NCBI RefSeq assembly: GCF_000715015.1
Contig: NZ_JMIW01000009.1
Coordinates: 62,001 to 126,000, forward strand
Source of the DNA: Erythrobacter longus
Lineage (GTDB): Bacteria; Pseudomonadota; Alphaproteobacteria; Sphingomonadales; Sphingomonadaceae
Reading direction: 5' to 3'
Length of the DNA stretch: 64,000 nucleotides
Shown: positions 42,596-52,595 of the stretch, one piece after another
How positions within the stretch are numbered: position 1 is the first letter of the stretch
Layout of the letters: each line of letters begins with the position of its first letter
The notes under the pieces: model-generated
Seen by the model: the letters and a program-made list of their open reading frames with translations, nothing else
What the model was told of the DNA's origin: nothing
Databases searched by the model: none
Position numbers and translations under genes: made by a program

Positions 42596-43741
42596 ATGAG
42601 CGATATTGCCGAGGGGATTGGCACAGTGATCGAAGGCGGCGTTGCTGGCCGCGCGGTCGAGCCTGAGCGCAGCGGCGATGGCGCGGCCAAAACTTACGGC
42701 CCAGACACCTGCCTCAACTGCGGCGCCCATGCTCCGGATAAATTCTGCCCCAATTGCGGCCAGAAAACTCAAGTTCACCGCTCCCTCGCCGCGATTGGCC
42801 ATGATCTGATGCACGGCGTTTTGCACCTGGACGGCAAGCTTTGGCGCACCCTGCCTGTGCTCGTCTTCAAACCGGGAAAGCTCACGCGCCGTTACATTGA
42901 TGGCGAACGCGCAAAATTCGTCAGTCCGATGGCGATGTTCCTGTTCAGCATCTTTGCGATGTTTGCCGTTTTCCAGATGGTCGGGCTCACCACTCCGACC
43001 GAGGTCAACGTCCCTGACCCCGCGCAAATCGTGCGCGAACAGGGCGAGGCAGAGGCCGCGCGGCTGCGAGAGGAGATCGCAGCCCTTCCCGCAGACAGCC
43101 AAGAGCGCGCCAACCTCGCCGCGGAGCTCGCCACGATCGAAGGCTATCTCGAAAGAGAGGCGAACGGCGAATTGACAACGCAGGAGATCGTCCAGGACAT
43201 GCAGGCAGAAGCCGCAGAAGATGGCTCTGAAACATCCGCCGATCTGCTCGACAATATCAACGAGGCGCTGTTTTCAGAAGACTCCAATGCCGAGATGAAC
43301 CTCACTGGTTTTGAGGCAATCGACAAGGGGCTTTTGAAAAAGTGGCGCGATAATCCAGGGCTGATGCTCTACAAATTGCAGGCCAATGGTTACAAATTCA
43401 GCTGGCTTCTGATCCCGATTTCTCTGCCGTTTGTGTGGCTTGTCTTTGCATGGAAACGGCGGTTCAAAGCCTATGATCACGCGATATTCGTGACCTATTC
43501 GCTTTCCTTCATGTCGCTATTGTTCATCGCCTTATCGGTGTTGGGAACGCTCGGCATCGGTGCGCAATTCGTGGTCATGGCGCTCTTTATCATCCCCCCG
43601 ATTCACATCTATAAACAGTTGCGCTGGACCTATGATCTCTCGCGCTTTTCGGCCCTCTGGCGGCTTATCATGCTGAGCGTATTTATCTGGATCATCGCGC
43701 TTGTGTTCCTTCAGGCATTGCTGCTCTTGGGCGCGTTTTAA
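42596..43741 (+). CDS. DUF3667 membrane protein with an N-terminal zinc ribbon
   Basis: A 381-residue protein. A zinc ribbon (CLNCGAHAPDKFCPNCGQKT) lies at residues 40-60, followed by the DUF3667 signature KLWRTLPVLVFKPGKLTRRY and IDGERAKFVSPMAMFLFSIF, the first transmembrane helix. A long acidic coiled-coil loop follows (about residues 145-245), then helices in the C-terminal 120 residues (LLIPISLPFVWLVFAW onward). Function unknown. It ends at a strong bidirectional terminator. Confidence 0.88.
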   Translation: MSDIAEGIGTVIEGGVAGRAVEPERSGDGAAKTYGPDTCLNCGAHAPDKFCPNCGQKTQVHRSLAAIGHDLMHGVLHLDGKLWRTLPVLVFKPGKLTRRYIDGERAKFVSPMAMFLFSIFAMFAVFQMVGLTTPTEVNVPDPAQIVREQGEAEAARLREEIAALPADSQERANLAAELATIEGYLEREANGELTTQEIVQDMQAEAAEDGSETSADLLDNINEALFSEDSNAEMNLTGFEAIDKGLLKKWRDNPGLMLYKLQANGYKFSWLLIPISLPFVWLVFAWKRRFKAYDHAIFVTYSLSFMSLLFIALSVLGTLGIGAQFVVMALFIIPPIHIYKQLRWTYDLSRFSALWRLIMLSVFIWIIALVFLQALLLLGAF

Positions 43742-43743
43742 GA

Positions 43744-43782
43744 AAAAAGGGCGCTTGCGATCTGGTCGCAAGCGCCCTTTTC
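43744..43782. terminator. Bidirectional terminator between the DUF3667 gene and ftsH
   Basis: AAAAGGGCGCTTGCGA pairs perfectly over 16 bp with its reverse complement around a 5-base loop. A-rich before and T-rich after, it serves both convergent genes. Confidence 0.92.
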
Positions 43783-43806
43783 TGATTTTGTGTGATGGCG
43801 AAAGCC

Positions 43807-45768
43807 TTACGCGCCTTGCGGTGCTTCCCCGCCAGAGCCGCCGAAACGCTTGCCCGCTTTGGGAACAGCAGAGCCTTGAACCGGCTTTACAACGCTGGGG
43901 CCCTTGGGCTCATCAGGGCGATCAATCTTGCCGTCTTTCATCAGCTGGTCGATCTCGTCACCGGTAAGCGTCTCATACTCAAGCAAGGCTTGCGCGAGCA
44001 GGTGGAGCTTGTCCTCCTGCTCTTTGAGGATGTCTTCAGCGCGCTTCAGCCCGCCTTCGACAAGGCTCTTGATCTCGGCATCGATCAGCTTGTTCGTTTC
44101 TGCCCCGCCCATCGTGCGCGCGGTTTGACCCATGCCAAGATAGCCTTCCTGGCTTTGCTCGTACTGGAGCGGGCCAAGCTTCTCGCTCATGCCCCATTTG
44201 GTGACCATGTTGCGCGCCAGATCGGTTGCGTACTGGATATCACCAGACGCACCAGAGGACACTTTGTCGTGGCCAAAGATGATGTCTTCAGCAACCCGCC
44301 CACCCATCGCAACCGCTAGGTTCGCGTGCATTTTGTCGCGGTGATAGGAATAGCTGTCCCGTTCTGGCAGGCGCATCACCATGCCCAGCGCACGGCCGCG
44401 CGGGATGATGGTTGCCTTGTGGATCGGATCAGACGCCGGCTCATTGATCGAAACAAGCGCGTGGCCTGCCTCGTGGTAAGCGGTCATCTTCTTTTCGTCC
44501 TCGGTCATGACCATAGAGCGGCGTTCCGCGCCCATCATGACCTTGTCTTTGGCGTCCTCAAATTCCTGCATCGCAACCAGACGCTTGTTCCGGCGCGCTG
44601 CCAAAAGAGCGGCCTCGTTCACGAGGTTTGCAAGGTCCGCGCCTGAGAAGCCCGGAGTACCACGCGCAATCGTGCGCGGGTTTACGTCAGGAGCCAGCGG
44701 CACTTTCTTCATGTGCACGCCGAGGATTTTCTCGCGTCCGTCAATATCAGGGATCGGTACAACAACCTGACGGTCAAAGCGGCCCGGACGCAGCAGCGCG
44801 GGGTCAAGCACGTCAGGACGGTTGGTCGCCGCGATGATGATGATGCCTTCATTGGCTTCAAAGCCATCCATCTCAACCAGAAGCTGGTTCAGCGTTTGCT
44901 CGCGCTCGTCGTTTGAGTTGCCAAGGCCATGGCCACGTGAACGGCCAACCGCGTCGATCTCATCGATGAACACGATGCAAGGGCTGCTCTTTTTCGCTTG
45001 CTCAAACATGTCGCGCACACGGCTTGCGCCGACGCCCACGAACATTTCAACAAAGTCGGAACCCGAAATCGTGAAGAAGGGAACACCCGCCTCGCCTGCA
45101 ATGGCACGGGCAAGAAGCGTTTTACCGGTACCGGGCGATCCGACCAGCAACGCGCCTTTGGGGATTTGTCCGCCCAGTTTGGAGAAGCGTGTCGGGTCTT
45201 TCAAAAACTCGACGATCTCCTCAAGCTCCTCGCGCGCTTCATCGATACCAGCGACATCGTCAAAGGTAACGCGCCCCTGGCGTTCGGTCAGCATCTTGGC
45301 TTTGGACTTGCCAAAACCCATCGCCCCGCCGCCGCCGCCTTTTTGCACTTGGCGAAGGGCGAAGAAGGCGATCCCGAGGATGAGAATGAATGGAAGCGCC
45401 TGAACCAGAATGACGAGCAGCAGGCTGGTTTGCTCTGGCGCTTTACCAGTGAAGCGCACTTCGTTCTCTTCGAGCAAAGTGGTGATCTGCGTATCGCTCG
45501 CGACCGGGACTGTGCTGAATGCCTCACCGCTCTTGAGCGTGCCTGTGATCAAGTCTTCGCCAAGAGCCACATCTTTGACAGAGCCAGCCGCCACCTGATC
45601 ACGGAATTCTGAATAGGCCATCTGCTCACCGGCTGGCTGTCCGCCGCCGTTGAACATCGAAACCACGAGAAGAAGCGCCATAAAAATGCCGCCCCAGATC
45701 ATCAGCTGTTTCACCCAGGGGTTTTGACCTTCGGGTGGCCCATCGTTTGGATCGTTTTGGTCGTTCAT
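43807..45768 (-). CDS. ftsH: ATP-dependent zinc metalloprotease FtsH
   Basis: FtsH degrades misfolded membrane proteins and short-lived regulators. The 653-residue protein has an N-terminal helix ([18 protein letters not shown]), a periplasmic domain, a second helix ([20 protein letters not shown]), Walker [21 protein letters not shown], Walker [14 protein letters not shown], the second region of homology [20 protein letters not shown] and the zinc motif [13 protein letters not shown] Gly-rich linker ([11 protein letters not shown]) precedes the AAA+ domain. It is full length. Confidence 0.97.
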   Translation of the reverse strand: MNDQNDPNDGPPEGQNPWVKQLMIWGGIFMALLLVVSMFNGGGQPAGEQMAYSEFRDQVAAGSVKDVALGEDLITGTLKSGEAFSTVPVASDTQITTLLEENEVRFTGKAPEQTSLLLVILVQALPFILILGIAFFALRQVQKGGGGGAMGFGKSKAKMLTERQGRVTFDDVAGIDEAREELEEIVEFLKDPTRFSKLGGQIPKGALLVGSPGTGKTLLARAIAGEAGVPFFTISGSDFVEMFVGVGASRVRDMFEQAKKSSPCIVFIDEIDAVGRSRGHGLGNSNDEREQTLNQLLVEMDGFEANEGIIIIAATNRPDVLDPALLRPGRFDRQVVVPIPDIDGREKILGVHMKKVPLAPDVNPRTIARGTPGFSGADLANLVNEAALLAARRNKRLVAMQEFEDAKDKVMMGAERRSMVMTEDEKKMTAYHEAGHALVSINEPASDPIHKATIIPRGRALGMVMRLPERDSYSYHRDKMHANLAVAMGGRVAEDIIFGHDKVSSGASGDIQYATDLARNMVTKWGMSEKLGPLQYEQSQEGYLGMGQTARTMGGAETNKLIDAEIKSLVEGGLKRAEDILKEQEDKLHLLAQALLEYETLTGDEIDQLMKDGKIDRPDEPKGPSVVKPVQGSAVPKAGKRFGGSGGEAPQGA

Positions 45769-45881
45769 TCGCGTCGATTCCTTAATTGAGCTTCCAATGT
45801 AGGACGGGCGGGATGAATCGCAAGCAAATGCGTATCTGCGCCAAGCCCGCTATTTTCGCACACTCACATCAAGAAATACGA

Positions 45882-46520
45882 TTAATCCGCCCGGTAGGCT
45901 GCAAGAAAGACGCGAACGGCTCCCGCTATCCGCTCGTTGTTTTCAATTTCTGACGGCTTTGCGCCAAATCGCCGCTCCAGATCGCCCATGCCCTTGGCCA
46001 TCGAAACAAATTGCTCCGCCGCCAGATCAGGGTCCGCAATGGAAAGCTCACCGCGTGCGCAAGCATGCGCAAGCCATGCGCTAAAACCAGCCTTCATGCG
46101 CCACGGTCCAGCTTCGAGAAATGCCTGACCCACAGCCGGGTCGCGTTCGGTTTCCGCCGCAATTCTGCGTTCAAACTGCATCATTTCAGGCCGCGACAAG
46201 AACGCAAATATCGCCTCTCCAAACGTTGTGAGGCGCTCTTCGATCGTGCCACTGGGGATCTCTTCGATCGTGAAATACCCGCGCATTTTCTCGCATTCCC
46301 GTTCTACTGCAGCGGTGAAAAGGCCACGCTTGTCCCCGAAGTGGTTGTAGATCGTGACCTTTGATACCCCCGCATCAGCCGCAACCTGTTCAATCGAAGT
46401 CGCGGCAAAACCATCGTGCATGAACCGATCAGACGCTGCAGCAATAATCGCCTCGCGCTTGACCGCATCAGACGGCCTGCCGGCTTTTCTTTTTTCAGGT
46501 TTGGGAACGGCGATATTCAA
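45882..46520 (-). CDS. TetR/AcrR family transcriptional regulator
   Basis: A 212-residue repressor. After a basic KPEKRKAGRPSDAVKREAII stretch the helix-turn-helix reads FAATSIEQVAADAGVSKVTI then YNHFGDKRGLFTAAVEREC. The ligand domain follows from about residue 75. The frame starts at a TTG (46577), but that would lie inside an operator; the TTG at 46520 (NIAVPKPEKRK) leaves the operators as a true leader. GGCAGG lies about ten bases upstream of it. It is divergent from an exporter operon and probably represses it and itself. Confidence 0.85.
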   Translation of the reverse strand: MNIAVPKPEKRKAGRPSDAVKREAIIAAASDRFMHDGFAATSIEQVAADAGVSKVTIYNHFGDKRGLFTAAVERECEKMRGYFTIEEIPSGTIEERLTTFGEAIFAFLSRPEMMQFERRIAAETERDPAVGQAFLEAGPWRMKAGFSAWLAHACARGELSIADPDLAAEQFVSMAKGMGDLERRFGAKPSEIENNERIAGAVRVFLAAYRAD

Positions 46521-46560
46521 TTTTTTATGGAACCTGCCCGGAATTGCTGAGTTGACAAAA

Positions 46561-46594
46561 TGAACGACGGCGTTCAATTAAACGGTGTCGTTCA
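46561..46594. promoter_or_regulatory. Twin TetR-type operators
   Basis: Two 16-bp sites 18 bp apart centre to centre: TGAACGACGGCGTTCA (46561-46576) and TAAACGGTGTCGTTCA (46579-46594). Both have the form TgAACG-N4-CGTTCA. They lie between the divergent tetR gene and the exporter genes. Confidence 0.75.
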
Positions 46595-46665
46595 TTATTG
46601 TCGATTCCTTCTCTCCCCGCAACCCTTGTTTTTCGGGCTGCCCTCGACGAAAGTGTAAGCTACGC

Positions 46666-47802
46666 ATGCTCTGGATAGCGATCCGAATGCTCACTGGGGA
46701 CAGTCAGAAGTTCTACGGGCTTTTGTTTGGCATCGCCTTTTCAACCCTCCTGAATACCCAGCAGCTGACCATCTTTGTGAATTTGATCGAGCGCGGTGCG
46801 AGCGGCGTTTACAACGCGCCAGAGGCCGAGATTTGGGTCATGGACCCGGTCAGCCGGACTACGGAAGTCAATTACGCCATGCCCTCGACCGCGCTTGATG
46901 AAGTGCGCTCGGTTGAAGGGGTTGAATGGGCCGTCCCTCACCTGCGCGCACCTGCATCGGTACGGTCGAGCACGGGTGACCTGGAAGGGGTGCAGATTGT
47001 CGGGGTTGATGATGCAACCTTGATTGGCCTGCCGGAACGGTTGCTGGCGACGAACAAATCCATCCTCTCTCAACCCGACACTGTTTTGATCGATGACGTT
47101 GGCATCATCAATTTGTTTGAAAGCGGCGAGGACCCGATTGGGCAGCGACTTGAGCTAAACGATCAGCGCGCAATCATTCGCGGGGTAGCCGACGCCATTC
47201 CCAGCTTTACCAGCCAGGTGACGCTCTACACCAAATATTCGCAGGCGCTCAATTACGTACCCGGAACGCGCAACCGTTTGACATTTGTGCTTGCTGGCGT
47301 TGCCGATGGCGAAACCGCCGAGGCTGTGGCGCAAAGAATCGAAGAGCAAACGGGGCTGAAGGCTGAAACGCGCGAGGAATTTGCCCAGGCAGGCGTCGAT
47401 TTCATCATCCAGAACACAGGCATTCCGACCAATTTCGGGATCACCGTTGTTCTTGGATTTGTTGTCGGCGTAGCGATTGTCGGGCTCACATTCAGCCTGT
47501 TCATCCGCGACAACATCAAACAGTTTGGCGCTCTCAAAGCGATCGGGGTGACCAATCTCAAGATCATGCGGATGGTCGCCGCGCAAGCCGGGCTGGTTGG
47601 CGCAATCGGTTATGCCTTTGGGATTGTTGGAACCGTGGCATTCTTGTGGGGATTTAGCGGCAATCCCTTTTTCAAAGGCTTTTATATCCCCTGGCAGATA
47701 CCACTCATCAGCCTTGGAGCGGTCATCATCATTCTCGCAATAACCGGCTGGCTCGCGCTGCGCAGCGTCCTTTCAACGGAACCCGCTGCGGTGTTCAGGT
47801 AG
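46666..47802 (+). CDS. ABC transporter permease, FtsX/DevC-like
   Basis: A 378-residue permease with the MacB/FtsX architecture: an N-terminal helix (LTGDSQKFYGLLFGIAFSTL), a periplasmic domain of about 210 residues and three C-terminal helices (FGITVVLGFVVGVAIVGLTF, LVGAIGYAFGIVGTVAFLWG, LISLGAVIIILAITGWLALR). The coupling segment FGALKAIGVTNLKIMRMV fits FtsX-like permeases. With the next genes it forms a DevC-DevA-DevB-TolC-like tripartite exporter. The start at 46666 is chosen over 46585, which lies close to the operators. Confidence 0.88.
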   Translation: MLWIAIRMLTGDSQKFYGLLFGIAFSTLLNTQQLTIFVNLIERGASGVYNAPEAEIWVMDPVSRTTEVNYAMPSTALDEVRSVEGVEWAVPHLRAPASVRSSTGDLEGVQIVGVDDATLIGLPERLLATNKSILSQPDTVLIDDVGIINLFESGEDPIGQRLELNDQRAIIRGVADAIPSFTSQVTLYTKYSQALNYVPGTRNRLTFVLAGVADGETAEAVAQRIEEQTGLKAETREEFAQAGVDFIIQNTGIPTNFGITVVLGFVVGVAIVGLTFSLFIRDNIKQFGALKAIGVTNLKIMRMVAAQAGLVGAIGYAFGIVGTVAFLWGFSGNPFFKGFYIPWQIPLISLGAVIIILAITGWLALRSVLSTEPAAVFR

Positions 47803-47814
47803 GCGGTAAAGACA

Positions 47815-48570
47815 ATGAACGAAACGACCCCCACAGTCATGGACACCAAAGCAATCGGTGGACGCTCTGCAGAAGCGGCCATTTGCGCGCGCGGCATCAC
47901 GCGAGATTTCAAGGCCGGACAGTCAACCATCCGGGTGCTTCACGGCATCGACACCGATATCAAACCGGGTGAAATGACCTTCGTGGTCGGAGAGAGCGGG
48001 TCAGGCAAAACCACGCTGATCTCGATCATGTGCGGTATTCTTTGGCCTACAGACGGCGAGGTAAAGGTTTTTGGGACCGACATTTACAAGCTGTCTGATG
48101 CCGAGCTTGTGAACTTTCGCCTCGAAAACATCGGTTTTATCTTTCAGCAATATAACCTCATCCCCTCGATTGACGCAGCGGCGAATGCAGCGGTCCCCTT
48201 GATTGCCCAGGGGATGCGCGTTGGTGAGGCGCGCGAAAAAGCCAAAGCCCTTCTGGAAAAGCTCAATATCGGCGATCAGGCAGATAAGCTTCCCAATCAG
48301 CTTTCCGGTGGTCAGCAGCAGCGCGTCGCGATTGCGCGCGCTCTGGTGCATGAACCGCGCCTTGTGGTGTGTGATGAACCGACCGCGGCACTTGATACAA
48401 GTTCAGGGCGGCGGGTGATGGACCTGCTTCGCGAAGTCGCTGTGGCCGAAGACCGCGCCTGCATCATCGTCACCCACGACAACCGCATTTTCGACCTCGC
48501 AGACCGCATCCTTGTTCTGGAAGACGGCCTTGTCACACACGACGGGACCGACATGCCGGACGGACATTAG
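47815..48570 (+). CDS. ABC transporter ATP-binding protein, DevA/LolD-like
   Basis: A 251-residue ATPase with Walker A VGESGSGKTTLISIMCG, Q-loop FIFQQYNLIPSI, the ABC signature LSGGQQQRVAIARAL, Walker B VVCDEPTAALD and the H-loop IIVTHDNRIF. The first 20 residues are extra. It is 12 bp after the permease gene and clearly part of the same exporter. Confidence 0.95.
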   Translation: MNETTPTVMDTKAIGGRSAEAAICARGITRDFKAGQSTIRVLHGIDTDIKPGEMTFVVGESGSGKTTLISIMCGILWPTDGEVKVFGTDIYKLSDAELVNFRLENIGFIFQQYNLIPSIDAAANAAVPLIAQGMRVGEAREKAKALLEKLNIGDQADKLPNQLSGGQQQRVAIARALVHEPRLVVCDEPTAALDTSSGRRVMDLLREVAVAEDRACIIVTHDNRIFDLADRILVLEDGLVTHDGTDMPDGH

Positions 48571-48635
48571 CGCGAGGAAATCAAAGCGCCGCTTCGCAAT
48601 TCCTTTAAGCCTCTCCTACTCTCAAGAGACACATC

Positions 48636-49625
48636 ATGGCCCTTCTTCCCTCAAACGTCAGCTTCTCACGGCAAATCCTGCCGGTTCTTGCGCTCATCGG
48701 GATTGCCTGCGCGGTGCTTTACATCGCGGTTGGCCTTCCGGACCGCTCGACCGCAGAGCCTACCACTGAACCGCCAAAGGCAACCGGTGAGCTGGCGAAT
48801 AGTGCGCGGGTCGCAGGCGCTGGGATCGTTGAACCGGCCAGCGAAGTGATCGACATTGGTTCTGCGCTATCGGGCCTTGTCACCGATGTCCGGGTGGCTC
48901 CGGGCGACCGCGTCGAAAAAGGCCAACCCTTGTTCCTCGTCGATGCGCGCTCTGCCCGGGCACAATTGTCAGAAGCCAACGCCGCCATCAACGAAGCACG
49001 CGCAGCGATTGCAGAGGCGCAAACCGCTCGAAAAACAGCCGCTGATCAACTGGCGCTGTATGCCAGCCTATCCGATCCAGCCGCCGTCAGCCGTTCGGAA
49101 GTCATCCGGGTAGAGGGCGAAGCGCAAGCTGCAAAAAGCCGCCTCGCTGTGGCCCGTGCGCGCTTGAATGCAGCCCAAGCGAGGGCAAGCAGCGTTCGAA
49201 CCGAGATCGAGCGGCTTGTCATTCGCGCGCCGATCTCTGGCGAAATTCTCGCCGTGAATGTGCGCCCGGGCGAATTTGTTGCAACGCAAGGCGGCGGCAA
49301 CGCTCAACCCTTCATGCAGATGGGCGAAACCAATCCCTTGCACATCCGCGTCGACATTGACGAAAACGAAGCGGCGCGCGTTAAGGTCGGCGCCCCTGCC
49401 ATCGTCTCGCCGCGCGGCGATGCTGACACCCGTGTCGAGGCGGCCTTTGTGAGAGTGGAGCCGCAAGTGGTGCCCAAACGCTCGCTCACCAACAGCGCGG
49501 CTGAGCGGGTTGATGTGCGTGTGCTCCAGATCATCTACGCCCTGCCCCAGAACGAAGCGAGTGATGCCTTCCGTGTCGGCCAACAAATCGACGCCTTCAT
49601 TCCCGCCAAAGAGAAGGGGGAATAG
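48636..49625 (+). CDS. HlyD/DevB-like periplasmic adaptor (membrane fusion) protein
   Basis: A 329-residue adaptor: an N-terminal helix (QILPVLALIGIACAVLYIAVG), a lipoyl-like half (GIVEPASEVIDIGSALSGLV and the matching LVIRAPISGEILAVNVRPGE), and between them a coiled-coil hairpin (about residues 105-185, rich in Ala, Glu and Arg). The C-terminal beta-barrel follows. It bridges the permease and the outer-membrane channel encoded next. Confidence 0.92.
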   Translation: MALLPSNVSFSRQILPVLALIGIACAVLYIAVGLPDRSTAEPTTEPPKATGELANSARVAGAGIVEPASEVIDIGSALSGLVTDVRVAPGDRVEKGQPLFLVDARSARAQLSEANAAINEARAAIAEAQTARKTAADQLALYASLSDPAAVSRSEVIRVEGEAQAAKSRLAVARARLNAAQARASSVRTEIERLVIRAPISGEILAVNVRPGEFVATQGGGNAQPFMQMGETNPLHIRVDIDENEAARVKVGAPAIVSPRGDADTRVEAAFVRVEPQVVPKRSLTNSAAERVDVRVLQIIYALPQNEASDAFRVGQQIDAFIPAKEKGE

Positions 49626-49629
49626 ACAC

Positions 49630-51063
49630 ATGCCATCCCTCACCTCCCGCTTGATACTCGCAAGCGCGGTTGTAAGCCTTTCGGCCTGTGTCGCAGGTCC
49701 GCCGCCCGAGATTGCGACGCCGACCCCTGAACTGCCCGGGACATTTGCGCTTGCCGCTGGTCCGGCGGCGAACGCGAGCCTCGCTGCGATGTTGCCGCAA
49801 GACGATCCGGCATTTGCATCCCTTAAACAAACCGCTTTGGAACGCTCGCCAAGCCTTGCAGAAGCGATAGCGCGAGTGGACGCAGCACGCGCCGGTGCAA
49901 GGCGAGCGGGCGCAGAGCGTCTTCCCAATGTTGGCGTCGATGGCAATGTCACGAACAACCGCATCAACCCCAGTCAATTCGGTTCAGACAACCCGTTTGC
50001 GCAGGCGATTGACCCCACCCAAACCTCCTATGGCGCAAACCTGACGGCGAGCTGGGATGTGGACCTTTTCGGGCGGTTGCGGGCACAAGAACGCGCAGCG
50101 ATTGCGCGCATCGACGGGGCAAGCGCGTCCGCTGCTGCGGTACGGCTGGCGATCGTCTCCGAAATTGCAGCAAGCGTAGTCGATTGGCGAACGCTAGAGG
50201 CGCGAACAACAGCGATTGAAAGCGATGTTGCCGCCGCGACCCGCCTTGCTGACCTTGCCAAGGTTCGCGAAGACGCTGGGATCGCGCCGGGTTTCGACCG
50301 GGTTCGCGCCCAAGCGCAGGCGAGCGCGTCGCGCTCTCGGCTGGCAGCGCTCGACAGCGAGAGAGCGCGCCTCATCGGCAGACTAGTCACATTGACAGGC
50401 TCGAACGCCGCCGATGTGCTCGCCGCGCTGTCCGCGCCAGCACCAAGGTTTAGCCAATCTTCCGCCCCTGCCGCGCTGCCTTCCCAATTGCTCACCAACC
50501 GGCCCGACATTGTCGCAGCCGCTGCCGAACTGGCAGCAACCGATGCCGATCTCGCCGCCACCGCCCGGGCCCGCTTCCCCCGCCTGACCCTATCGGGTGT
50601 CATTGGATTGTTGTCCTTCAGCCCCGGCGATTTCTTTGACGAAGACTCGATTGTGCGCACCCTCACCGCCGGTGTCGCAGCACCGCTGCTCGATTTCGGG
50701 CGTATCTCGGCGGAAATCGACGGAGCGGCAGCAAACAAGAAAATCGCGTTTCAGGCCTATCGCGGCGCGGTTTATCAGGCATTGGGCGATGCAGAAGCGG
50801 CCTATGGACTTGTCTCGGCTGCTGATGAGCAAGCCGCATTGGCAGCGCAAGAACGAAGCGAGCTTGAGCGCGCTGCAAAGCTTGCCGATGAACGTTATCG
50901 CGCAGGGCTTTCAAGCTTCCTCGAAGTGCTTGAAGCGCGGCGCGCAGCCGACACCAGCGGCGAACGCGAAGCGGCCGCGATTGGCGCAGCGCAGCGTGCA
51001 CGCATCGTACTGTGGCAGGCATTGGGCGGCGATGCGTCTAACGCAGGTGACGAAACCGCCTAG
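49630..51063 (+). CDS. TolC/NodT-type outer-membrane efflux lipoprotein
   Basis: A 477-residue outer-membrane factor with a lipobox LSAC near residue 20 ([14 protein letters not shown]), then the two internally repeated OEP halves: [20 protein letters not shown] and [20 protein letters not shown] with [11 protein letters not shown] and [20 protein letters not shown]. The NodT/CusC style (Asp-Leu-Phe-Gly-Arg motif) fits RND or ABC exporters. It completes a four-gene operon. The ATG at 49630 lies 4 bp after the adaptor stop; the longer frame overlaps it. Confidence 0.93.
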   Translation: MPSLTSRLILASAVVSLSACVAGPPPEIATPTPELPGTFALAAGPAANASLAAMLPQDDPAFASLKQTALERSPSLAEAIARVDAARAGARRAGAERLPNVGVDGNVTNNRINPSQFGSDNPFAQAIDPTQTSYGANLTASWDVDLFGRLRAQERAAIARIDGASASAAAVRLAIVSEIAASVVDWRTLEARTTAIESDVAAATRLADLAKVREDAGIAPGFDRVRAQAQASASRSRLAALDSERARLIGRLVTLTGSNAADVLAALSAPAPRFSQSSAPAALPSQLLTNRPDIVAAAAELAATDADLAATARARFPRLTLSGVIGLLSFSPGDFFDEDSIVRTLTAGVAAPLLDFGRISAEIDGAAANKKIAFQAYRGAVYQALGDAEAAYGLVSAADEQAALAAQERSELERAAKLADERYRAGLSSFLEVLEARRAADTSGEREAAAIGAAQRARIVLWQALGGDASNAGDETA

Positions 51064-51512
51064 GCGTCGCTTCGCTTCAGCAAGGCAGATCGCTCGCAGC
51101 GGCACACCACTTCATCGCGCTGATTGATCAGCTCGTGAATGAATGTGACCACCCCTGCCTCAGGGCGTGATTTGCTGGGGCGCAGCTCTTTGATCTCGCT
51201 CTGCGCGCGCAAGGTGTCGCCGATAAACACCGGCTTTGGCGTCACCACTTTATCAAAGCCCAGATTGGCGACCAACGTGCCAAGTGTCGTGTCACCCACG
51301 GACAGCCCGACCAGAAGCGAAAAGGTGAAAGTCGAATTCACCAGAATCTGCCCGAACCCGCTTGCCTTGGCCGCCTCCACATCAAGGTGCAGCGGTTGAG
51401 GATTGTGGGTCATGGTTGAGAACAGGAGATTGTCCGTCTCTGTCACCGTGCGCCGGATTTCGTGGGTGATCCGCTCACCCACTTGCCATTCGTCAAAGAA
51501 TTTGCCTGCCAT
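51060..51512 (-). CDS. MaoC family dehydratase
   Basis: A 150-residue hot-dog-fold hydratase/dehydratase. It begins [20 protein letters not shown] and has [20 protein letters not shown] with the catalytic Asn/Asp and His pattern, followed by [20 protein letters not shown] and [14 protein letters not shown]. These features resemble (R)-specific enoyl-CoA or mesaconyl-CoA hydratases. It lies 3 bp downstream of the CaiB/BaiF gene, so the two enzymes probably act on the same CoA ester. Confidence 0.9.
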   Translation of the reverse strand: MAGKFFDEWQVGERITHEIRRTVTETDNLLFSTMTHNPQPLHLDVEAAKASGFGQILVNSTFTFSLLVGLSVGDTTLGTLVANLGFDKVVTPKPVFIGDTLRAQSEIKELRPSKSRPEAGVVTFIHELINQRDEVVCRCERSALLKRSDA

Positions 51513-51515
51513 GGA

Positions 51516-52595
51516 TTACCCCTCCCCAAGCCAGCTTTTGACGACGCTTGCGCCATTGTCATCGCTGGACCGGACGGCTCCGGGAGTACGGCTAAAGCGC
51601 GGTGCCGGCGCGGGATGGGTTTGACCCTCATGCTCGACATAGGTTCCACGCGCTTTCATGTGCGGATGGTTTGGCGCATCATCAAGGCCGACGACCGGAC
51701 CATAGCAAACGTCGGTGCCTTCAAGGATTTCATTCCATTCAGCCTGCGTCTTCGTCTTGAACAAAGCGGTGAGCTTTTCGGCATAATCGACCCAGTTTGC
51801 GGGGTTCATCTGGCCGTCTGCGAGGTCGGTCGCGCCTGTGCGCTGGAGCAGTTCTGCATAAAACTGCGGCTCAATTGATCCCAATGAGATTTCTTTCCCG
51901 TCTGCGCATTCATAGCATTGATAGAAATGCGCGCCCCCGCCCAGCATTCCTGTGCCGCGCTCATTCGTGCGGATCATGCCGTGTTTCTGGCCGAAGAAAA
52001 AGCTCATCAGGCTGGTGACGCCATCGACAATCGCCGCGTCAACGACCTGCCCCTTGCCGGAGCGTTCCCGCTCGTAAAGCGCGGCCATAATGCCAAAGGC
52101 ACAATACATGGAGCCCCCGCCAAAATCACCGATCAGGTTTTGCGGTGGAATGGGCAGATCGCCTTTTTTGCCAACCGCATCCAATGCGCCGGTGATCGCG
52201 ATGTAATTGATGTCGTGCCCTGCTGCTTTGGCAAGCGGGCCATCCTGCCCCCAGCCTGTCATGCGCGCATAAACAAGGCGCGGGTTTGCTTCGAGCAATT
52301 CATCAGGACCAAGGCCCAGCCGCTCCATCACGCCGGGGCGCAGACCTTCGATAAGGACATCTGCTTTGCTGGCGGCATTGCGACAAAAGGCAAGGCCTTC
52401 CTCGCTCTTCAAATCGACCATCACACGGTGGCGCGCGCGTTCAACCACGGGGTTCATCACCGCGCCGCCGGGCCGGTCAATGCGCACCACTTCTGCCCCA
52501 AGGTCAGCCAGCAGCATTCCCACGTGCGGGCCCGGGCCAATCCCGGCAAATTCCATCACTTTCAAACCAGCGAGCGGGCCTTGAGGTGTAGCCAT
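51516..52595 (-). CDS. CaiB/BaiF family CoA-transferase or alpha-methylacyl-CoA racemase
   Basis: A 359-residue family III CoA-transferase fold protein. It has GLKVMEFAGIGPGPHVGMLL, LADLGAEVVRIDRPGG, YARMTGWGQDGPLAKAAGHD and the catalytic Asp region IGDFGGGSMYCAFGIMAAL. The GDFGGGSM form and the HD before INYIAITG are those of alpha-methylacyl-CoA racemases rather than transferases. The start MATPQGPLAGLK at 52595 is chosen; the longer frame runs through the palindromic element. Confidence 0.9.
   Translation of the reverse strand: MATPQGPLAGLKVMEFAGIGPGPHVGMLLADLGAEVVRIDRPGGAVMNPVVERARHRVMVDLKSEEGLAFCRNAASKADVLIEGLRPGVMERLGLGPDELLEANPRLVYARMTGWGQDGPLAKAAGHDINYIAITGALDAVGKKGDLPIPPQNLIGDFGGGSMYCAFGIMAALYERERSGKGQVVDAAIVDGVTSLMSFFFGQKHGMIRTNERGTGMLGGGAHFYQCYECADGKEISLGSIEPQFYAELLQRTGATDLADGQMNPANWVDYAEKLTALFKTKTQAEWNEILEGTDVCYGPVVGLDDAPNHPHMKARGTYVEHEGQTHPAPAPRFSRTPGAVRSSDDNGASVVKSWLGEG

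Noticed and set aside
46521..46577. TTG at 46577 as the tetR start
   Set aside because: It would place the start codon right at the edge of an operator and add residues unlike TetR proteins; 46520 leaves a leader.
49068..49967. Minus-strand 299-codon frame
   Set aside because: Antisense shadow of the HlyD-like and TolC-like genes, which have clear family motifs on the plus strand.
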